Origin: Balanoglossus misakiensis
Taxonomy: Eukaryota > Hemichordata
NCBI GenBank assembly: GCA_040954595.2
Contig: CM082578.2
Span: forward strand, 11,780,001 to 11,844,000
Length of the DNA: 64,000 nt
Direction: 5' to 3'
Position numbers and translations under genes: made by a program. Below the pieces are notes generated by a model. It worked only from the letters and a program-made list of their open reading frames with translations. It was not told the origin of the DNA and did not search any database. Positions 55,684 through 64,000 of the stretch are shown piece by piece. Positions within the stretch are counted from its first letter, which is position 1. The number at the start of each line of letters is the position of its first letter.

Positions 55684-55801
55684 ATGAAAAAACTTAAGCG
55701 ACGACTTTCAGGAACTTTCCGGAGCGGACGTGCCACGGAAGATTCCCTATCGGAACTTACAGAACATTTGAACATTGAGGAGAATGGTACCAAAGATGGA
55801 G
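55684..55801 (+). CDS. CDK17: First coding exon of a PCTAIRE-type cyclin-dependent kinase (CDK16/17/18)
   Basis: The exon encodes 39 residues plus one base (phase 1) before a GTAGGT donor. It begins MKKLKRRLSGTFRSG and contains SLSELTEHLNIEENGTKDG. Human CDK17 begins MKKFKRRLSLTLRG and continues SLSELAEQMTIEENSSKD, with comparable length and splice position. The RRLS at residues 6-9 is a PKA-type phosphorylation site consensus conserved in PCTAIRE kinases. Family role: cyclin Y-activated Ser/Thr kinases of post-mitotic cells, acting in vesicle traffic and neurite growth. CDK16, 17 and 18 share this N-terminus, and an invertebrate would usually have one pro-orthologue, so the symbol denotes the family. 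The kinase domain was not found downstream to 64000, so intron 1 exceeds 8.2 kb or small exons were missed. Confidence 0.9.
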
Positions 55802-58800
55802 GTAGGTTGTCAAGGTAGCGCTGTCATGATGCGACTCATGTTGATGCTGTCTTTTATTAAACCCAAGCAGGCCTCTCTGTTTCAGGGTATCATCAACATC
55901 ACATGACATTTTTTTCCCCTCAGTCATACACGCACAAATGGGCATAGAATTCACAATCAGAAAGTTGGTCAGAATGTTTTGTTTTTCATCCAACGTCTCT
56001 CACATTTAAGTACAGAGCACAAAGGCTTTTGGTATCCGTCAGAAGTACATGTACATGTAATCCACGTGTAGATCTCTACAATGTACATGTATCACCTTAG
56101 TGTCTGGTATGCAGATGTTTTGTGGGAGTGTAGTGCCATTAATTGATGCCAGTCTGTTTGTCTGTCTGCCAGTCAGGTAAAGTTTCTTGCAATTACCTTG
56201 TCAATTTTGAGTCACTCTGCAATTACACTTACATGTGTACATGTATGTGCTGAGCCTGTGAAGTCTATCCACACGTACCTCGCATTTTCACACTTATTTG
56301 ACAAATTACCAGGACTGCTGACCAGGAAACTACCCAGTCCGTTTATCGACTAATACTGTGAGACGAAATTGCAGGAAACGGCATCAGTCGATCTGGTAAC
56401 TCGCGTGCGCGACTGTATATGCAGTGCCACCCATCAAGCAAGTGTGTCCGGATCTACATTTGCGTGTTTCCTGCCTTGGTAATTTCCACACCTCAATATA
56501 CAAAAATGTAGTCAACAAATTGGCTGGGTAGTTTGCAATTTTGCGCTCTGGATATTTTCATCAAATGAAGGCTACTTTTTTTCACAGAGTAGAACAGCAC
56601 CACGCAATAATTGCAGTAGCTCGTCATGAATTAGAAAATAACTAAAAATAGTGGTGTAGGAAAAAATTACTATGACTACGTACACGTAAGCAGGGAAAGG
56701 CTATTTCGTACATGTTACAACATACAATTCACTGTTTTCATCATGGTATTTTTCAGTTTGTAAAGACTGTACAAAATGGCTTCTTAAAATTATCTTGTTT
56801 TTCTTGTGCAAATGCTAGTCTGGAAACCTAGCCTCTGGTGTTCAGGCAAAGTCTTTTCTCAGTCAAGCAGCTCATGTTGGATTTTCAAACTAAAACGCTC
56901 CCCATGCATAGTGGAAATACATGTACATGATTGTATGACGTAGGGGCCTCCACTGAAAGTCAATCACAGTGATCTTCAAATGATCGGGGCAAGGTTATAG
57001 TCAAGGCAGGGTAGTATTGTAAATGTAAGTAGTCTTTCCTCGTCTATTTGTCCAATTATATGGAAACGATTGTCAGTGATTGACTTAAAACGCATTCCCC
57101 TATGTCATATTTTTCCATGGGTGTGTGTTTACGTTCAAGTTTGAAAATCTGACATGTGCTGATAGACAGTTGAAGGACTTTGTGTGAATGCACCGTCGAG
57201 ATTCTAGACATGCTCGCCGGTGAAACCTACTCAGTTTTTTCATTCATTAATTGATTAAAGATGAAGCCTGCCAGATGACATTTTCATGCAGGGGGGCAAT
57301 ACGTGAAAAATAATTTGGTGATAGTAAAGTAAGAATACGTGAAATGGTTTTAATGCCAGGTGTGTGGTCTTGTTGGTGATAGCATGATGAACATGTACCA
57401 TGAATCCTGAATTGCAGTCTAGCTTGTTCTCAGCCGGCCTTTCCTTGGTTTGTACACAACATAAAAAAATGAAAACATTATGATTGCAGTTTATGAATAT
57501 CCATCAATGGAGCAGAAGTTGCAATGTTCATAAATAATATTTTTTCCAGAAAATTTTCTCTGTATTATCTTACATCTTTTTATTCTACATCCTGAAGCCC
57601 GTATGTATCGTATGAGGCATTTTTTCTCAAGAAGTTGTTTTATGTGCAATAAGTCTAAATTGAACATCCAATTTAAAGGGACAAAGGTGATAACTTTTGA
57701 CATTATTATGGTTATTTTATTTTGATAGGCTACATCTAGCATGCTTCAGCATTGCAGAATAACATAAAACAGCCTTCAAAAGAATAATGTCAAAAGATAG
57801 TGACTTTAGTGTCCCTTTAAGGCTGAAAATACTAATCTCTCAACAGACGCCATACCGTCGTACATTTGCCGATAAGAGTGACCTACATTCAGAGTGATGA
57901 GTTCATTTGACACTGTCTACAGAGTGTGTGTTCAATGTGACCTTTACAGATTGTTGAATAGTGGGATGGAGAGTGGTTTGAGTGAGGAGGCTGTCTTTCC
58001 CAGCGGGCCCTAGCACCAGCACAAACCTTTCCAAATAGTTTGAGTTAATACAGTGTAGCTTTTGTGAATTCTGTGAAGGAAATAAAAAAGGAACCGACTA
58101 CTAGAAACCCCTATATCAGGCATGTGAAAATGAGCTGTGCTTTATTTGCTGTATTTAAAGGTAGTGTGCACTTCGAAAATCAAGATGTTAAACTTTTCCC
58201 TCATATTCTGCTCAAGGTAAGTATGTTAAGAAAGGAATTAAGAAAATACGAGTAATCCATTATCTTGATGATGCGAAGATCAGAAAACGAGTTTATTTTT
58301 CCTGTGTACAAGGCCAATCATTCTTGCTAGAGGCATTGCAATGCTGATACTGCATTACTGTCTGTGTGATGAATGGAGCATAATGGATGTGTGGTGTGTT
58401 GTCTCACTATTTCCTGTGCGGCACACTGGACACAGCAATTACTTTAATAAAATCAGAAAGTTTATAAACTGCTGAGGGTTTTTTTCCCGGCCAACCAGAT
58501 GGCCCGCATTTCTTGAAATACATGCATGCACTGGAAATGAAAACATGGTAGAGATTTTCTCTTGATTTTATCTGCATGGTTTTGTGATTGGAATGTTGCC
58601 TCAACAGTTGGGTCTGAAAATATTCGTGATTGGAGAGATGGATCTTCTAGTTCGTGCCCACATCTTCATACATGATGAAAATCCTTGGAAATTATTCACT
58701 TTTGGCAAGAGAGATCATCACCATTACTTGAAGCATTTTCCTAAAAAAAGCAGACGAAGCATGTTTTAATAAATCATATAATTACAACGCGCACATTTGT

Positions 58801-60114
58801 TCATTTTTCCCAAGAAACGTGAATGTGATCAATCAAAGAATTGGAATATGTCTGTTGTATATCGATAAATACATTCGGTGACGACAGTGAAGGATGGGGA
58901 GGCACTGTGTAAATCACACAGATTTATCGCATGGTTAGGGGGGATGCATGGCATGAGATGACAAAGTGGCTCGTTCCAGCTCTTGCCTCCCCAGGGCTAC
59001 TGAAAGTTTCTCCTAAAATAATGTCTGCTAGCCTGGGGTGTCTGTTTGTAGTAATGTCTGTTGGCCTGGGGGGTCAACTCCATAATCTGCAAGCTTTTCT
59101 TTGTAGCGTGATCCTGCTGTTCTCAAGCCGAATTCCCGTTAATCAGTTTTTACTCCCAGCGCAAGCTTAACTTTTCTCCATTAAATGGGTTCGGCATAAA
59201 AGCAAAATCTGTTTGCGTGTTTTACCAAGAGCAGTTTTTCCCCCATGAAAAATGTTTCAGCTTTGCGTGCATGGCGGGACACGCATTGAGGATCACGAAG
59301 ATGGGAGTTTCTGGTTACCATGGCTACAGGCTTGTTGCCATGGAAATGGCATGTAAGATTAGATTCATGTGATTGCTTTATTCGCATGGGATTTTTTACT
59401 GTCAAAAGATGGTGTGACATTTCAGATCAACTGTTTGAATGGAAACAGTTTTGGAAGGAGAGATGGAGCGCAGTGGCACCATTGGAATAAAGTAGAGGTT
59501 TTTTTTATAAGTCGGAGTGAAATTGGGGATGATGATATGTGTGGTTCTTGCCACTGGCAAAACAGACTTTCCGCTGGCCAAGAAATTCTAGCTGTTAGTG
59601 CATAATGTGCAATGATATGTAAAATGTCTCTTCATCCTATTTATAGCTGGAACAAGCACTCTCCATCCATTACAGATACAGATTAATGTTTTCATTCACC
59701 ACAGCAAAATTGTCCATTTGGGTCAATTTTCCCCCCGCTTTGCATACAATACTCATTAACCAGGTGGAATAGCTACAGGACTATATCCCACTATGCAAAT
59801 TAATCAGGTGACCTCTTTTAGCGTTCTGGCCCGTCCAATCATACATGATGAAGAGGTGCAGTGCGTGTTGATCATGACGCACAAGACAGATGACGATAGT
59901 TTGAACTTTAGCCCACTATAGACATGTGCCTACTCTGTCGGTATTTCAACAGTGGATGGCAAAAATGTGTGCAAGGTGTGTTCAGATGTGTACACGTACA
60001 TACATGTATACATGTACATATACATGCCAGAATGTATGTACAACTCCATTTTTGATTTATATCCTCGAATCAATATGCATCTCCTCTAGAATAAAATCTC
60101 GCCAATGCAGCATC

Positions 60115-60146
<32 letters not shown>

Positions 60147-63100
60147 CACAGAAGAATTATCCCAGGCGTTGTTCCTCACTCCCACGCAATGGCCGCCATG
60201 TGCAGAGCACAGCATGGGTATTTTTGTGTGTGTGTATTCTGTAGGCCTCATTACCAAGTAACCATGCTAGGCGCAGACGTGAAGGTAAATAGAAATGGGC
60301 ATGGGGATATCATCATTGTCACTCCAGGAGGAACTCTAGTCATCATCTGTGATGAATTGCAGTTGGGCGAGCTGTTAATACCAGCTGAACACTTTTCCAG
60401 CAACAGATACGTGTACCAGTCAAAAACACTCTCGTGGGGATAAGAACTGTACTGCTGTGTGATTTGAGGTGTTTATCCGAATCGTTTAATTCAGTCAGGG
60501 AGTGTTTCTTTCTTTCTGCACAATTGGATTTCGGGAGACCACTTTTCAGGGAATTCTTGAAACAAAGTTTCTAGCATGGGTTGCCCTCAGTGTTTAATGT
60601 AACTGGTTCGTCGTGGTCTGTTTTGTGTGTAACCTGATTGTATGCAGCTTGTACTGTATGATGTATGTGCTAGGCTTATGAGATGTTACAAGGAGGTGCT
60701 AAATGGGTTAACCCAGGCTGGCCTTGGGTTAGCCCAGAAGTGACCAATTGGAAACTTTTCTGATCTGTGCTGTTGATATGTGTGCACGAAGCTGCAAGAC
60801 TGTTTCAAACAAACAAAGAATGCTGGAGAAATTGTTGACACCACGCTGTTGAGAAATATATAGACACCAGCAGGTACATGTGTACCACTTGAACGATGTC
60901 CGTTCGCTTCTCAGCTTGAGATTTTGGAGGGCAGCACTCAACAGTATCCAAGTGCAACCATACATTTGATCCTCCAGGCCTCCTGCGGCCGTATACACGT
61001 TCATGTAAAGCTTTAAGTACGCTCATTCCAGGAAGGGTGAGTGTTTCCATGGTGACAGTGATGCGATACAGATGAGGTCAGAATGTCGAGTGGTGCTTTC
61101 CTTTAAAAACCAAACCCAGCTTCGCCTGAATTTTAATACAAGTCCCTGTACTAGAATGGGTCATCAAGTTATTACATATAACAAGGCAAGTCTCCCTCCA
61201 GCGACTGCATTGACATGCTGGATAAAAATAATTGCAGTTATAATCCATAAAATTCAAATTCCTTAGCCTGGGAGAGCCTGTATGTATATGTATTTTCGGA
61301 ACCGCTATGTATATTTGAACGCGAGGACATGGCCAGGGGTGTTCTGGAAGAATCATTTGTGCGTGTGCGCGCCTTCAGTGATTTACTGATTTTCAGCGGA
61401 ATATAATGGATCCGGTGTATACATTTGTCAACATTGTGAGGTTTCCAAGATACTGAGCTCATTGACAACCGAGTCATTGGCATTCCTGGACCGGCATTTT
61501 GAGTCTTGTAAGCACCGGCAGGGATATTAACTTTAGAGATAATGATTTATGGCGAGCAGTGACTAAGAGTGACGTTCATTTCCTAGCAACACGAGTCCAC
61601 GGTGCTCTTGTGGGTGTGTGTATGTCAATGCCGATCGGTAAAATATCTCTTAATAACGCACTACGCACGACCTACAAGTTATGAGCAGACAACATCCGAG
61701 TGTTCGTCTTTCAGGTCGATAGCAACATAATAGTATCTTGAGCATATACAGGCATAACTATACTTCACTGATGTGAAGTAGAACACGATACACGGCAAAT
61801 TATGGAATGTTCCTGTAAAACATCGTCTCATACAGTGTGCCTGGGGATGCCAACCCAAGGGAGAGCACAGCCATATTTGAAACTTCCACTGCAATGCATT
61901 GTGGGATGTCTGGGGAACACGCTGTAGTGAAAAGGGATAGATTTGTCAAGTCGAAATATAAAGAGTTGTTTGGTTGGGAGGGTTTATTTAGTTTAGAGTC
62001 GCGAGAACAAATTAGAAGTCAATTCATTCGTGCTTTCTTCTTCAGTGATTGGTTTTTGTTTAGCGATTCAGATGGTCATTGCGTCGGCACTCTAGTCAGT
62101 GACTCAGCTCGTCCAAGTATCACCAGATTGTTGACTGCTTGAAGCTGCAGAAATTCATGCGGCTTCTCAGAAATGCCAGTCGAGCCGCTGGCAATTCGTG
62201 GAATGGCAATACCTTGTGAAGCTCACTAATGATTGAGTTGACATTTGAAGAAAATAAAGCGGCGTGTTGCTGATAAGGGTACGAAGTTGCATCTCAAAGA
62301 AAGTGCCTTACTACATAACCTGTGGGTGCTTTTTAATTGCTTGGCTAGGTGCTCGCTCTTTTGTTGGCTCGCTAGGGGGGCTCTTGACGACACGGTGATG
62401 GTGTTTGCTGTTTTGTTGGGTGCGATTGTGTGATACGTGTGGTGGTTAAGTTTTTGATGAGATTACTCGAGGATCAGCCCCGGGTACGTAATTGGTACCT
62501 TCGAATATCGTCATGGAAGATGCTCAGATGTCATCTGAGGTTGCCTTGCAGTGACGTCTTTCTGTTGTTATGGCGATGTCTCTTGGCGCTATCACTGCAC
62601 AAAAATATCAGATTTTCTGCAATATCCTGTCATTTTCCCCCTCCCATCATTACGCTAGATTTGGAGATTAGTTTATATGATACATCGACTTTTGCTAATT
62701 TTTTATAAAACATTGCTGTGCAGAAAGTTTGCAGTTACAGTGTGATTATCTGTCATCGATCAAAAAGAACATATGCATTGAGAAAAAGTTATGTTTCAAA
62801 GCAGTATTGTACTGTAACCCAGATTATATAAATTACAATAAATTCAAATTCTAAAGAACATAAATCCAAGTGCCTTCTGATGTATAAAAAAGGTTTTGTT
62901 GAGATTTGAGATCACTTTACTTGCTGAAACTTTTATAAGATACAATATATATACAAAGCAATAATAAAAATTAGAATATACCAGTACCACAGGTAGCTTT
63001 GCTAGAAAACTAAAGAGTGCAGTCGTAATGGATGTGTCTGCCGAGGTTGAACGACATCAGTGATTTATTGAGGAGCAGTAAACATCACATCTACAAATAG

Positions 63101-64000
63101 CAGCATTATCTGTCATTTAGAGGAACCCAACTCATAACAGATACGGGTTTGTTCTAAATTCAGCCTTGGTAACGTCATTCTTCACGTCCTTCCGACAACC
63201 TCTCCACAGAGATGGAATTACGTCAGCCGCTTAATGGTTGGACAACAACAGAAAACTGGAGAGCTGCGTGTGTGTGGAGCCACTGGTTTAGAACGAATCA
63301 TGTGGTTTCAATACTATGCAGCATTATTCCAAATCAGATGATAAAATAGGTGGTCTCCAGGGTTACGCTAATCGAAATCTTCAGTCAGACATGAAATATT
63401 GTCATTCCTCGCAGTTGTATTGCTTTATTTTTGAAGGATGTGTCTATTTCTGATGTCGTTCCCTGTTGCTTTCATCCACATTAGTTTTGCCTAATTTTGT
63501 TACTTGCGTCATTGTCGGCCTCCAGCAATGCAAGGACTGCTGTGTTTCCCGCCTCTAGATATCTGTTATGAACCATGCTGGCTTCTAAGCGTGGACTTTT
63601 TATCATGTTCTTTCATCAGGTTTTACCGCATACATGTCATTGTTTTTAGCTCCTATGTACACACACAGGGGCTAATGTTGTACCGATCTCTGTGTGTCTG
63701 TATGTCTGGTGGTGCAACACCTTTGGGGTCAGCACAGGTCATTGACCTTCCAAATGTAGGTCAAAACAAAAATGAAAGTGGACCTCTCTCTGGTTGTGAA
63801 TATTTTTGCCCAGTTCACATTTACATTGTTTTCAAAAATAACATTGACATCATTTCAAACATTTTCTTTTTCTTTCACCATTTTCTAGCACATACTGTTG
63901 TGACATGAAGTTATTTATTGCACATGTGTTTTTTTACGGAGTGTATTGTCACATTTGCTCTCTCTATTTTCTGAATCAAATATTTATATGGATCACACAG
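55802..64000 (+). other. First coding intron of the CDK gene (at least 8.2 kb)
   Basis: No kinase-domain exon seen. Contains ATGTACATGT tracts (for example 59995-60050), the C10-A18 run, and short near-duplicate phrases TAATGTCTGCTAGCCTGGGG / TAATGTCTGTTGGCCTGGGG at 59020-59073. Open frames here look like chance. Confidence 0.4.
60118..60145 (+). repeat. C10-A18 homopolymer pair
   Basis: Ten C followed directly by about eighteen A, in the long first coding intron of the CDK gene. Confidence 0.9.

Noticed and set aside
60105-60443. 112-codon plus-strand frame crossing the C10-A18 run
   Set aside because: Begins in homopolymer-encoded Pro/Lys; no support for transcription or homology.

Overview
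The window looks like nuclear DNA of an invertebrate animal. It has intron-rich genes with canonical GT/AG splice sites, long non-coding spans, many dispersed repeats, low GC, and proteins very close to vertebrate orthologues. A marine invertebrate deuterostome, perhaps a cephalochordate, is my best guess. It rests on protein similarity plus the abundance of ATGTACATGT-like tracts, and I cannot prove it from sequence alone. There is no sign of prokaryotic organisation, CRISPR, rRNA or a convincing tRNA.

Layout. 1-5.9 kb: repeats and non-coding DNA. 5.9-10.0 kb, minus: the first two coding exons of a gene resembling a voltage-gated calcium channel alpha2-delta subunit; its large intron holds a 2.2 kb element (7227-9394) made mostly of about six 238-bp tandem units. 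12-28.2 kb, minus: a six-exon gene for an unrecognised 314-residue type I membrane protein. All five splice phases agree, and an uninterrupted 47-copy ATG microsatellite lies in intron 2. 28.2-31.9 kb: no gene recognised. 31.9-37.3 kb, minus: RAB7, complete (205 residues, four coding exons). 37.8-42.6 kb, minus: SLC35B4, complete (327 residues, ten coding exons). 42.6-55.4 kb: intergenic, with a second, inverted copy of the repeat at 0.5-1.3 kb and a perfect 20-bp hairpin. 55.5-55.8 kb, plus: first coding exon of a PCTAIRE-type cyclin-dependent kinase (CDK16/17/18 family); the rest of that gene was not found and must lie beyond 64 kb or in exons I missed.

The genes are ordinary neighbours with no shared pathway. 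RAB7 (late endosome/lysosome traffic) and SLC35B4 (Golgi/ER nucleotide-sugar import) are both endomembrane genes, in tandem on the minus strand with separate promoters. SLC35B4 and the CDK gene are divergent. The least expected signals are the unrecognised membrane protein, the tandem array whose every unit carries three AGGTCA-type nuclear-receptor half-sites in fixed DR4+DR1 spacing, and four exact matches to the long RFX X-box consensus, far more than chance predicts. All coordinates and splice phases were read by eye.
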